Shown in pieces: positions 48,818 through 56,723 of a DNA stretch of 64,000 bases (positions are counted from its first letter, which is position 1; the number at the start of each line of letters is the position of its first letter). The translations under genes and the position numbers were made by a program. The DNA is from Roseihalotalea indica. Its GTDB lineage: Bacteria; Bacteroidota; Bacteroidia; Cytophagales; Cyclobacteriaceae. The notes beneath the pieces are model-generated. The model made no database searches. It saw nothing but the letters and a program-made list of their open reading frames with translations, and was not told the DNA's origin. The DNA is taken from contig NZ_JAINFL010000005.1 of assembly GCF_022458895.1 (NCBI RefSeq), forward strand, positions 434,001-498,000, given 5' to 3'.

Positions 48818-49807
48818 ATGATGGAAACTACAGACCTGACCATAGCCATTGTCAATTATAATACGAAAGACCTTTTACGGTCCTGCATTGCTAGTATTTA
48901 TACCCAAACAAGAGGCATTTCCTTTACTGTAATTGTGGTGGATAATGCATCCCGCGATGGATCAGTAGAGATGCTGGAGCAGGAATTCCCCCAGGTAAAG
49001 ATTATTCAAAACACAAAAAATGTGGGGTTTCCCAGTGCTGTCAATAAGGCACTTGCAATAGCCAATAGCCGGTATTTTGTGCTTTTTAATTCAGATGCCA
49101 AGCCTTTGAATAATGCTTTTTCTATTATGACTAGCTATATGGATCTTCATCCGGAAGTAGGTATCTGTGGTCCTCAATTGTATTTTCCCGATGGAAAGCC
49201 CCAGAAGTCTCATTATCCTTTCAGGTATCCAAAGGGTAGATGGAAGTGGCCGGTCATGCCCCGTATTAAGCAACTCCGTGAGTTATTACAGGGAAATACA
49301 GAATATCATTATCAACCCAAACGTATACCAGTGGCGGTCCCGAAAGAGCCTCGCGCTGTGCAGTGGCCTCGGGGAGTATGTTTTATGATTAGAGGCGAAT
49401 GTATGGAACAGGTAGGGGAGATGGATCAGAATATTTTTATTTACACCGATGAAGTTGACTATGCTTGGCGAGCTTACAAAGAGGGTTGGGAGCGCCATAT
49501 CATTCCAGAGGCTAAAGTATCGCATGAGCAGGGGGCCAGTACCAAGAAAAATGCAAGCCTGATGAATATTATTCACATACAAAGTGATTATTATTATTTT
49601 TATAAACATTTTGGGCTTGTCGGGTGGTTGTATCTAAGGCTTGGGTATTTTTTGGGCGCTCTACTGGCTTTGCTATTAAGTATCGTTACTTCAGCGTATC
49701 GGCATCTGCGGGTTAAGCGAGTTCCACAGCAGCATTTTGCTGATTTTCGCGATTTGCTCATGCTTTCTACCCTTACTAAGAAAGTGCTGCCTCGCGATGC
49801 ACGATAG
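48818..49807 (+). CDS. glycosyltransferase family 2 protein
   Basis: This 329-residue GT-A enzyme carries TIAIVNYNTKDLLRSCIASI at its start, the nucleotide-binding VIVVDNASRDGS, NVGFPSAVNKAL and the metal-site region VLFNSDAKP. EVDYAWRAYKEGW is typical of the rhamnosyltransferase-like branch (WbbL type). A C-terminal hydrophobic helix (near residue 285) may hold it at the membrane. Two adjacent ATGs (48818, 48821) are possible. It is coupled to the flippase gene and so probably builds the glycan that protein exports. Donor sugar unknown. Confidence 0.9.
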   Translation: MMETTDLTIAIVNYNTKDLLRSCIASIYTQTRGISFTVIVVDNASRDGSVEMLEQEFPQVKIIQNTKNVGFPSAVNKALAIANSRYFVLFNSDAKPLNNAFSIMTSYMDLHPEVGICGPQLYFPDGKPQKSHYPFRYPKGRWKWPVMPRIKQLRELLQGNTEYHYQPKRIPVAVPKEPRAVQWPRGVCFMIRGECMEQVGEMDQNIFIYTDEVDYAWRAYKEGWERHIIPEAKVSHEQGASTKKNASLMNIIHIQSDYYYFYKHFGLVGWLYLRLGYFLGALLALLLSIVTSAYRHLRVKRVPQQHFADFRDLLMLSTLTKKVLPRDAR

Positions 49808-49870
49808 CATCGGTCCAAAGGTTACCCATCCTTTTTATTTTCTTTATTAGTTTGATCCCGATAGGCCGGG

Positions 49871-49900
49871 TTGTAATCTTAAGGCTTATCCATACCTTTG
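49871..49900 (+). promoter_or_regulatory. Bacteroidota-type promoter for nspC
   Basis: TTG (49871-49873), 19 bases, then TACCTTTG (49893-49900), an exact match to TAnnTTTG. The start of transcription would lie near 49907, leaving about 100 bases of leader before the nspC ATG at 50009. Confidence 0.65.
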
Positions 49901-50008
49901 CACCACGATCAAATTGGGAGTTATTACTAGCCAATAGTATTAACAGCTTACCACTTTTTCAAGCTTACAAAATTTTCATTTCGTTACTCTGTTTTAATTC
50001 AATAATTC

Positions 50009-51148
50009 ATGTCTATAGATTTTTCCCAAGTGCCTTCAGCTTGTTTTGTTCTGGAAGAGGCGAAACTGAAGCGTAACTTAGAAATAATGAAGTATGTGCA
50101 GCAGGAGTCAGGGGCTAAAATTATTCTGGCTCTCAAAGGCTTTGCTATGTTCCGGGTATTTCCTCTAATTCGTGAATATCTACATGGTACTACAGCCTCT
50201 TCTTTGCATGAGGCCCGCTTGGGGTTTGAAGAGTTTGGTGATGAAGTACACGCTTACTGTCCGGCCTATTTTGAGGATGAATTTGCTGAGATGATGCAGT
50301 ATTGCAACCACATTACTTTTAATTCACTAAATCAATGGAATCGATTTAAAGAAAGCGTTCAGTCATCCGATAAAGAGATTTCCTGTGGAATACGGATTAA
50401 TCCTGAGTATTCGGAAGTAGAAACCGATTTGTACAACCCTTGTGCGGTGGGCACTAGATTGGGGATTACAGCAGAACAACTTGGGGAGACTTTACCCACT
50501 GGTGTGGAAGGAATTCACTTCCATACGCTCTGTGAGAGTGATTCTTATGCATTGGAGCGAACTTTAAAAGTAATTGAAGATCGATTTTCAACCCACCTTC
50601 GTCAGGCCAAGTGGGTCAATTTTGGGGGTGGGCATTTAATGACTCGCGAAGGTTATGATCTCTCTCATCTGGTTAGGCTGATACGTAACTTCCGCGAAAA
50701 GTATCAGGTGGAAGTCATAATGGAGCCGGGATCAGCTGTAGCCTGGGATACCGGATATCTTACTTCAACCGTCGAGGATATACTGGATAGTAGGGGTATT
50801 TATGCTGTAATACTGGATGTGAGTATATCCGCTCATATGCCAGACTGTATTGAGATGCCCTACAAACCCAAAGTGCTAGGGGCCAGAGATGCCCAACCGA
50901 AAGAGCCTGCCTACCGCTTGGGAGGGCTTACCTGCCTGGCGGGTGACTATGTAGGTGACTATGCTTTTGACCGGCCTCTACAAATGGGCGACCGCATAAT
51001 ATTTGATGATATGATGCATTATACAATGGTTAAAACTACTTTTTTTAATGGCGTTCGCCACCCTTCCATTGGCATTTGGCACGAAGATAGCACCTTTGAG
51101 CTTGTTAGTCAGTTAGGGTATGAGGCATACAAACAAAAGCTATCATAG
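50009..51148 (+). CDS. nspC: carboxynorspermidine decarboxylase
   Basis: This 379-residue PLP enzyme of the alanine-racemase-fold group has the PLP lysine in ILALKGFAMF (K43), followed by GTTASSLHEARLG, the phosphate-binding NFGGGHLMT and the second-subunit motif CLAGDYVGDYAFD. It makes spermidine (or norspermidine) from the carboxy form, the last step of the CASDH/CASDC polyamine route common in Bacteroidota. The partner dehydrogenase gene is not in the window, so this gene stands alone behind its own promoter. Diaminopimelate decarboxylase is a relative but has different motifs and length. Confidence 0.93.
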   Translation: MSIDFSQVPSACFVLEEAKLKRNLEIMKYVQQESGAKIILALKGFAMFRVFPLIREYLHGTTASSLHEARLGFEEFGDEVHAYCPAYFEDEFAEMMQYCNHITFNSLNQWNRFKESVQSSDKEISCGIRINPEYSEVETDLYNPCAVGTRLGITAEQLGETLPTGVEGIHFHTLCESDSYALERTLKVIEDRFSTHLRQAKWVNFGGGHLMTREGYDLSHLVRLIRNFREKYQVEVIMEPGSAVAWDTGYLTSTVEDILDSRGIYAVILDVSISAHMPDCIEMPYKPKVLGARDAQPKEPAYRLGGLTCLAGDYVGDYAFDRPLQMGDRIIFDDMMHYTMVKTTFFNGVRHPSIGIWHEDSTFELVSQLGYEAYKQKLS

Positions 51149-51218
51149 CCTATATTATTGACCACAACGAAAGCTTTTTAAAAACGTATAATTTTTTACT
51201 TATTACGTTCAATAAACT

Positions 51219-51545
51219 ATGTTATATTTTATTCACCTTGCATCAGGAATGTTGCTGATTTTGCTGGGTGTTACTATACATCATAAACGCAAATACAACT
51301 GGATTGCGGGGTACAATACCATGACAGACGAAGAACGCAAGAATTTCGATGTCAAGGGGTTTGCACGCCTGATGCGTACAGTTTTTGTGATTAGTGGAGC
51401 TACCATGATGATATTTTCAACACTACTGGTGCGATATCACTTTATCAATACTTCATTGCTGGTTAGCTTTATTGCAGTACTTGGAGCTACTCTATATTTA
51501 ACGTATCGGTCAGATGAATTTGACCGAAGAAAGGTGTCTTCTTAG
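51219..51545 (+). CDS. DUF3784 family small membrane protein
   Basis: This 108-residue protein has three hydrophobic helices (about residues 3-20, 50-68 and 74-93). Between the first two lies the DUF3784 core KYNWIAGYNTMTDEERKNFD, which faces the cytoplasm or periplasm. The function is unknown. Its stop codon overlaps the stop of the convergent sensor gene by 4 bases (TTAG read both ways). Confidence 0.8.
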   Translation: MLYFIHLASGMLLILLGVTIHHKRKYNWIAGYNTMTDEERKNFDVKGFARLMRTVFVISGATMMIFSTLLVRYHFINTSLLVSFIAVLGATLYLTYRSDEFDRRKVSS

Positions 51546-53185
51546 TCTTCTATTTTGGCTTCTTTTAGCTGCTGCTTTAATTCGCCAATCTGGCGAATAT
51601 ATTCTTTCTCTTTTCGGAACATTTCTTCCTGAGTCGCAGATAGTTCTTCCATGTTCTGCCTCATTTCTTCTTCCTGGCTCCTTAGTTCTTCTGCCTGCTC
51701 ACGAGCTTTTACTAAATATGCCTGAGTTAGATCACTGGTGCGAATGACTGATAGAGCGGATGCAATGACCTCTGTCGCCTGGATAGTGAATTTTATCTCA
51801 TATTCCTTATATTCTCTGAAGGATGCAATCTCTAACACACCAAGCGTTTCATTGTTAATCTTCAAAGGAACAACCAATAGGGTTTTAGGCTTTGCTTTTC
51901 CCAAACCAGAAGTAATAGCAATATAATCTTCGGGTATTTCTTTCAGATATATGTATTGTTCTTCTTGCCAGACCTGACCCGCTATGCCTTCTCCCTTTTC
52001 AAATTGCAATTGCCGATATTTTTTTCGCCCCCAAGCATGTAAGGCTATGAGGGTAAGGTAGGATTCGTCTCCCTCTTCATCCACTATATAGAAAGCTCCT
52101 TGGTTGGCATCAAGATAAACGATAAGCGCCGACAGAGCTTCCTGCGCCATCTCGGTGGTGTTTTGTTGATATGTACGGGTTAGTTCAGCAAATTTGGCCA
52201 GACCCGTTGTGATCCACGTTCTTATATAATCCTTATGAGCTGCCTCCGCAAGTTGATCTCGCATAGCAATTAACGAAGTTCCTAAAATATCAAGCTCACT
52301 TACACTACTGTATTGCGTGTTAAATTCTCCCTTGCCAACTTTTTGAGCAAAGCTGGCTGCTCGTTTTAGATTTTCTGACAAAATTTTAATATTCTGAATG
52401 GCACGACCTATTTCATTATCGGCTTGGTAACTAATAGATTGATCTATACTTCCTGCTGCTAGTTGGGCTGTTCCATTTTCAATCAGTCGTAAAGGAGCAA
52501 CAAAGTGGGTATGCAAGAATCTGATAGCTCCAATAATTAGACTGATATTGACTAGCAAAAGTAGAATAAGCCCCAGGTCAAGCATTTTTTGTTTTTCCTT
52601 ATTGGCAGCAACGTAGCGCTTTACCAAAGCATCGTTTCGTTGGAGTAGTTCTGAAGCATTGCTTTCTATATAGGTTAGTGATTGCCTTAAGGTTGGATTG
52701 GGCAAATGAATCTTATAAGGTATATGAACTACTTGTCCATCAATACCTAAAGATGCCCTATAGAGAACCGAGTCTATTGTGGTATTTTCATTAACAATTG
52801 TCTCAGCATGCATTTTATACTTTTCCCATAGCGATTCAGCATGTAGTAAGGTCGAGAGAATAGACGTAGGAGTATGTGGCAAAGGTTCATCATGAGCGAT
52901 ACCCGAGGCTACACCACCAGTTTTCAGAGCATTTAAGGAAATGTTATGAAGATCTATTGTTTGCTGTAGCTTTTTTCTCTGAGTAGTATCACCTTTGGCA
53001 ACCTGTTCTGAGAAAAATGCAACCTGCTGAGAAAGCATGCGGTTACGACCTGCCGCATTTACTACAGCGGTATCGTTTTTTTGCTGGTTCTGAAAATACT
53101 GAATAACTGCATAATTTATGGTTGCCAGGATTAAAAATCCCCCTAGCATAACCAGCATAAATTTACGAATGCTCAATTTTCTCAT
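51542..53185 (-). CDS. PilJ-like sensor with HAMP and GAF domains, no output domain
   Basis: This 547-residue protein has an N-terminal membrane helix (about residues 10-30) and a periplasmic type IV pili methyl-accepting-type sensor region with NAAGRNRMLSQQVAFFSEQV near residue 42 and a second, poorer copy near 170. A second membrane helix is at about 203-222, a HAMP linker at about 225-290, and a GAF domain at about 325-470 (LIALHAWGRKKYRQ, GEGIAGQVWQEEQYIYL, LLVVPLKINNETLGVLEIAS). A C-terminal coiled coil (AREQAEELRSQEEEMRQNME) ends the protein. No kinase, cyclase, phosphatase or MCP signalling domain follows, so the signal must pass through a partner. The ligand is unknown. Confidence 0.85.
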   Translation of the reverse strand: MRKLSIRKFMLVMLGGFLILATINYAVIQYFQNQQKNDTAVVNAAGRNRMLSQQVAFFSEQVAKGDTTQRKKLQQTIDLHNISLNALKTGGVASGIAHDEPLPHTPTSILSTLLHAESLWEKYKMHAETIVNENTTIDSVLYRASLGIDGQVVHIPYKIHLPNPTLRQSLTYIESNASELLQRNDALVKRYVAANKEKQKMLDLGLILLLLVNISLIIGAIRFLHTHFVAPLRLIENGTAQLAAGSIDQSISYQADNEIGRAIQNIKILSENLKRAASFAQKVGKGEFNTQYSSVSELDILGTSLIAMRDQLAEAAHKDYIRTWITTGLAKFAELTRTYQQNTTEMAQEALSALIVYLDANQGAFYIVDEEGDESYLTLIALHAWGRKKYRQLQFEKGEGIAGQVWQEEQYIYLKEIPEDYIAITSGLGKAKPKTLLVVPLKINNETLGVLEIASFREYKEYEIKFTIQATEVIASALSVIRTSDLTQAYLVKAREQAEELRSQEEEMRQNMEELSATQEEMFRKEKEYIRQIGELKQQLKEAKIED

Positions 53186-53823
53186 CTTATCTATACTCTA
53201 AAATTTTCTCAGAATCCGAAAGATATTTTTGCTCAAACAGCCGAGTTACTTCATTTCAGAACAACGGGTCTGACTACAGAGAATTATCATGCAAAATTCG
53301 TGGAAAAGCGAGACTCACAAGCTGCAAAAAAGTCATGGAAAACAGCATGTACTATTGCCTTTTCCTTTTTGGTAAGTCATGCAGAAATTAGGCACCGAAT
53401 AAAGTTAACTGTACTGGAAAATAATAGAAAGATCAGTAGCCAAAGGGCTTACAGCAAGGAAAAAGCGGTATTTGTGAATATTATAGCTCTCGCTAGATAA
53501 AAAGGTCATCTTACCTATAGAAGTTAGATGAGGGGTAAAAATAGGTTGTTTTACGCAGGTAGTTAAAACAAAATCTTTATTCAGAAAATAGAGGTTTCTT
53601 TTCAGATACTAAAAAAAAGTGTTGTTTTTACCAGAGATACTTAGATACGCTTAAGTCAGGAAGCATGAGGTAGATGCTTTTCTTTCTTTTCAAATCTTTT
53701 TGCCGGAGCTAATAATTGAAAAAGAGCCGGTGGTACGTACAATTTGCTCTTAGAGAAAAATTGATGTGCGATATAAAAGAATTTACCTATGAGTATAAAG
53801 GATTAAAATAGCACAACTATAGT
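53186..53823. other. AT-rich intergenic region
   Basis: These 638 bases lie between the sensor gene and the S24 regulator. One open frame (53300-53500, plus) starts with GTG and encodes a basic, low-complexity 66-residue peptide with no recognisable family; I do not count it as a gene. No tRNA, hairpin terminator or repeat array was seen. The length and AT-richness mark the start of an accessory-looking segment that runs to about 56.7 kb. Confidence 0.5.
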
Positions 53824-54495
53824 TTAATCTCGCTTTACAGAAAACATTCGGTTAGGGGTAAAAGACTTTGAAACCATTCCTATAATTTTCCATAAAGATA
53901 GAATGCTCTCCCGTTTGATCTCATAAGGCTGGTATAACTCATTATCTGAGTGTAAGGTCATTAGGGAAGAGTCGCGGTGCTTTAATACCCGCTTTACAAC
54001 TCGCCCTTCAGTAGTAACAATCAAATAAGGTTCTCCCCAATGTAGTAAAGAGTGGTCGCGAGCTTCTTTGATGATAATAAATGCACCTGGGGTAAGGGTA
54101 GGATACATGCTATCACCTTCTACACTAATCATATATAGATCCTTCTCTGAAAAAGTCGGGATAGAGAAGGCTATACCATTAGGTGGATTACGTTGGTCTA
54201 CATAATGATCAAGAAACCCCGCCTGGGCATGGACTGGGATATAAGTAATATTATTGGAAGCTTCGCTATCAACAACTTTGGCTTCAGTTGACTGACCGTA
54301 TGTGAGAAGTGACTGAGGAGAAATCTGAAATACGTCTGCCAACTCATAAAGGCGAGGCAAGGTCAGTTGAATTAAGCCTCGTTCTATTTTACTGTAGGTA
54401 GTGGTTTTAATATGTAAAGCTTCAGCCACAGCTTCCTGGCTTAACTTACGTTCCTTCCGAAGATCTCTTAATGGAAGTTGCAATTCATTTGTCAT
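53824..54495 (-). CDS. LexA/CI-like transcriptional regulator (HTH_3 plus S24 peptidase)
   Basis: This 223-residue protein has an N-terminal XRE-type HTH (residues about 8-62, LRKERKLSQEAVAEALHIKT, TTYSKIERGLIQL). The C-terminal S24 domain has the catalytic Ser129 in EGDSMYPTL and Lys168 in RVVKRVL. An Ala-Gly pair (A92-G93, in HAQAGFLD) sits at the LexA-like cleavage position, 36 residues before Ser129, so self-cleavage under stress is plausible. The gene is divergent from a small HTH gene across a region with symmetric inverted repeats (54501-54621), its likely operators. It could be a prophage-type repressor or a host stress regulator; no phage structural genes are nearby. Confidence 0.9.
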   Translation of the reverse strand: MTNELQLPLRDLRKERKLSQEAVAEALHIKTTTYSKIERGLIQLTLPRLYELADVFQISPQSLLTYGQSTEAKVVDSEASNNITYIPVHAQAGFLDHYVDQRNPPNGIAFSIPTFSEKDLYMISVEGDSMYPTLTPGAFIIIKEARDHSLLHWGEPYLIVTTEGRVVKRVLKHRDSSLMTLHSDNELYQPYEIKRESILSLWKIIGMVSKSFTPNRMFSVKRD

Positions 54496-54500
54496 GATTA

Positions 54501-54621
54501 TAGACTTAAAAATTTCTTAAAAATACATAAAAGAAATGAAAAATGTAGCAAAAAGAAGTAAATTGTCGTATTAATAAAATAAATGTCGATTACTCTTTTT
54601 TTATCTACATTTTTAAGTCTA
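54501..54621. promoter_or_regulatory. symmetric divergent promoter/operator region
   Basis: TAGACTTAAAAAT (54501-54513) and its exact reverse complement ATTTTTAAGTCTA (54609-54621) lie next to the two divergent start codons, 5 and 17 bases away. Inside them a second perfect inverted pair, AAAAATGTAG (54539-54548) and CTACATTTTT (54605-54614), places a TACATTTT (-7-like) in each direction. TGTCG occurs at 54564 and 54584. The whole block looks like a two-way promoter with matched operators, presumably bound by the S24 regulator. Confidence 0.55.
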
Positions 54622-54638
54622 ATAGCATTGTCATTATC

Positions 54639-54839
54639 ATGAGTAAAAAAGCTGTAAAACCGCAAACAAAGCAAGAATTAGCCAATGCCTATGGAGTGAG
54701 TACCCGTACCCTTACCAACTGGATTGCGCCTTTTAAGGAACAAATTGGCAAGCGTTTAGGCCATACGTATACTCCCAAACAAGTACAAATTATCTACGAA
54801 TTGATAGGTGAGCCCCTCAACGCAGAAGAAGAAAAATAA
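54639..54839 (+). CDS. small helix-turn-helix protein
   Basis: This 66-residue basic protein has a clear helix-turn-helix: TKQELANAYGVSTRTLTNWI (residues about 9-28). A short second half, YTPKQVQIIYELIGEP, follows, which is like the tail of MerR/terminase-small-subunit-type HTH proteins. It is divergent from the S24 regulator and shares its control region, so it is likely repressed by it or works with it. It may be a Cro-like partner, but the family is not firmly recognised. Confidence 0.7.
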   Translation: MSKKAVKPQTKQELANAYGVSTRTLTNWIAPFKEQIGKRLGHTYTPKQVQIIYELIGEPLNAEEEK

Positions 54840-54920
54840 ATTTATGTCAAAAAAGGTTAAAATTGTCGCAAAAGTACAAAAATAGGAAAATAGCTACCTC
54901 AGCGATGCGATATTAGAAGA

Positions 54921-55208
54921 ATGAAAAATCCAGACATAATTATTGTTATCAACACCATTTTGGTGAGCCTAATGGGGTTAAGCATCAGCGTATTAAGCTT
55001 TTTTCTAAAAGATGTTTATCGCGACTATAAGAAATTAACGGAGCAGGTAAATGCTCTTCATCGGGAAGTGAGTACGAATGTACGGTTATTTCATGAACTG
55101 ATCCAACTAACTCAAAAACAGACAGAACGTAACCGAGAAAGGATTGAGCAGTTACAGCGGGCTCAAACTAAGGTGTCTTCACCAACAGTGCCAGATCAAC
55201 AGGTATGA
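54921..55208 (+). CDS. small membrane protein with coiled coil, unknown function
   Basis: This 95-residue protein has one N-terminal membrane helix (about residues 6-28, IIIVINTILVSLMGLSISVL) and then a charged amphipathic helix (about 32-83) predicted to form a coiled coil. Its polar tail is Pro/Gln-rich. The layout is like phage holin-associated or Rz-like proteins, but nothing identifies it. It follows the small HTH gene by 81 bases on the same strand and is probably in the same transcript. Confidence 0.6.
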   Translation: MKNPDIIIVINTILVSLMGLSISVLSFFLKDVYRDYKKLTEQVNALHREVSTNVRLFHELIQLTQKQTERNRERIEQLQRAQTKVSSPTVPDQQV

Positions 55209-55251
55209 TCTTTACTAGAAACGAGAAGCTTAGGAGAGCTTTTCTATAAGT

Positions 55252-55425
55252 TCACCACTGATCGGGAGGAAAATGATTCCTTTTTATCTTACGGCCTGTA
55301 TTGTAGAGCGCTTTCTCAGATAGGCGAATACGTTCTTGAGAAAAAGATACTAGTTCAGAAAGGCGAGAGATTTCTTCCTGAATCCCTTTGGATGTTGAGT
55401 ACAGTGTATTTATTTTCTTCGACAT
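55252..55425 (-). CDS. 57-residue helical protein, unknown
   Basis: This short open frame on the minus strand starts at the ATG at 55425 and ends at TGA 55252-55254. The peptide begins MSKKINTLYSTSKGIQEEIS, continues as an amphipathic helix with heptad-like spacing of Leu and Ile to about residue 42, and ends in a basic and aromatic tail (KRNHFPPDQW). The balanced composition and MSKK start, like that of the nearby HTH protein, make it look real. It fills most of the gap between the coiled-coil membrane protein and the 211-residue protein. Function unknown. Confidence 0.45.
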   Translation of the reverse strand: MSKKINTLYSTSKGIQEEISRLSELVSFSQERIRLSEKALYNTGRKIKRNHFPPDQW

Positions 55426-55524
55426 AGGAATGTATGGTAAAGAGCTAATAAATTAATTTTATGAAAACCATAAGTAATATGCTATTTAAGTTTATTAGGT
55501 GATGAACTTCTGATTTTGGAGGGT

Positions 55525-56160
55525 TTAAGAGTTCATTCCTAATGCTTCTAAATAGTGAGGAGTGCTTTCAAAGGCTAAACGAGCAGTTTTGGTAAATCGG
55601 CGCCACCAACTCACCAATAACTCTAGATTTTCATCCTTCATTTGAGTAAGAGTTTGTGCCCGACTTTTGGCTTGTTGCTGAAGAACCTGCAATGATATTA
55701 GCTGCTCAAGAAGTTTATTGGTTTCTTGAACTTCTTTTTTTTGCAAATTATATTTTTCTATATGATCCAGATATTCTACCAGATGAGTGTAGAATAAATG
55801 AGCTTGCAATTGAGTTCCGGCAATACTTCTTTTACGCTTACCGTCTAACTGTAGCTTTTTCCAGGCTATAGAATCTTTGTCAAAAGCAACCCGGGCAATA
55901 GCGACATGGCGCCGATAAATCATTTCTAGTCCCTCTCGACCTTCCTGAAAGGTTGCAGTGGCTTCTTTAGCCATGGATCTGGCTTCAGCCTGTTGTACTT
56001 GTAGAGCAATAACACTTTTGTGTAATTTAACTCCTTCCTGTAATCGGCTATTGTCATAACCATAAGAAGCAAGCGGGTCTTTGAGTTCGGGCAATGTTTG
56101 CGCGCTTTCTAACCCCAGGGCTACCCGATGGAGAAAGTCTTCAGTTTTAAAAGAATGCAT
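55525..56160 (-). CDS. all-helical protein with internal duplication, unknown function
   Basis: This 211-residue protein is given from the ATG at 56160 (MHSFKTEDFLHRV); the ATG at 56208 adds 16 hydrophobic residues with no supporting signal. It has no clear signal peptide. It contains two copies of one unit, each a long coiled helix followed by the motif R-x4-AR-x-AF-[DE]: YRRHVAIARVAFDKDSIAWK near residue 84 and WRRFTKTARLAFESTPHYLE near residue 185, the second ending in ALGM. I do not recognise the family. It lies in the accessory-looking stretch next to the S24 regulator. Confidence 0.6.
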   Translation of the reverse strand: MHSFKTEDFLHRVALGLESAQTLPELKDPLASYGYDNSRLQEGVKLHKSVIALQVQQAEARSMAKEATATFQEGREGLEMIYRRHVAIARVAFDKDSIAWKKLQLDGKRKRSIAGTQLQAHLFYTHLVEYLDHIEKYNLQKKEVQETNKLLEQLISLQVLQQQAKSRAQTLTQMKDENLELLVSWWRRFTKTARLAFESTPHYLEALGMNS

Positions 56161-56723
56161 AATAGACGTTAAACTATTCTTACCGTGTACAATACAAACC
56201 AAGTACAAAACTGATGCAATTTCAAATCAAAAAAATAAGCAGCCTTCAAATGTAATTTTTTTTTAAAAACCCATCATTTAGTGGATATTACTCATATAAA
56301 ATGAGTTGTGTATAGGAGAAATAGACTATTTCAAAAAATTTATAAGAAACGTTTGTGCACAAAAAAGCTCACTTTTCTGGTAAACCTACAATCAAACATA
56401 TTTAATAATGGTAGTTGGAAGGTTCCATATGAGTCTGTTCATGCCAAGAAATACTCTTGTAACGCTACTTAAACGTTTCTCAAGCCAAAGAAATACCCTT
56501 GCACCGTTCCTTAGACATTATTGAGTATAATAAAAGAGGCAGGATCATAGAATAAGGATTCCGGAGTAGGGGCATTTGGAATTAGCGTTGCTTATTATTT
56601 CAGATGGTGTTTACCTCTTATAATTAATAGGGAATAATACTTTATTTAATAGTCTCACCCACCAATAATAACGGAGGGAAGAGCCTGTCTCAATAGAAAA
56701 AAAAGACACGGTTGGTGTTCTGC
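56161..56723. other. AT-rich intergenic region with an imperfect 42-base repeat
   Basis: These 563 bases hold no assigned gene. From about 56443 to 56524 a unit of about 42 bases occurs twice (beginning GCCAAGAAATACTCTTGTAA and GCCAAAGAAATACCCTTGCA). A 38-codon open frame (56408-56524, plus) reads through both copies and repeats the pattern RNTL...LR..., but it is too short and unsupported to call. Near 56700 a run of T on the minus strand after a very short hairpin may end the DUF1223 transcript. Confidence 0.45.

Noticed and set aside
49852..50076. 74-codon plus-strand frame before nspC
   Set aside because: It covers the nspC promoter and runs into nspC in another frame.
53300..53500. 66-codon plus-strand open frame between the sensor and S24 genes
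   Set aside because: It starts with GTG, is basic and low in complexity, has no recognisable domain and no start signal, and lies in non-coding AT-rich DNA.
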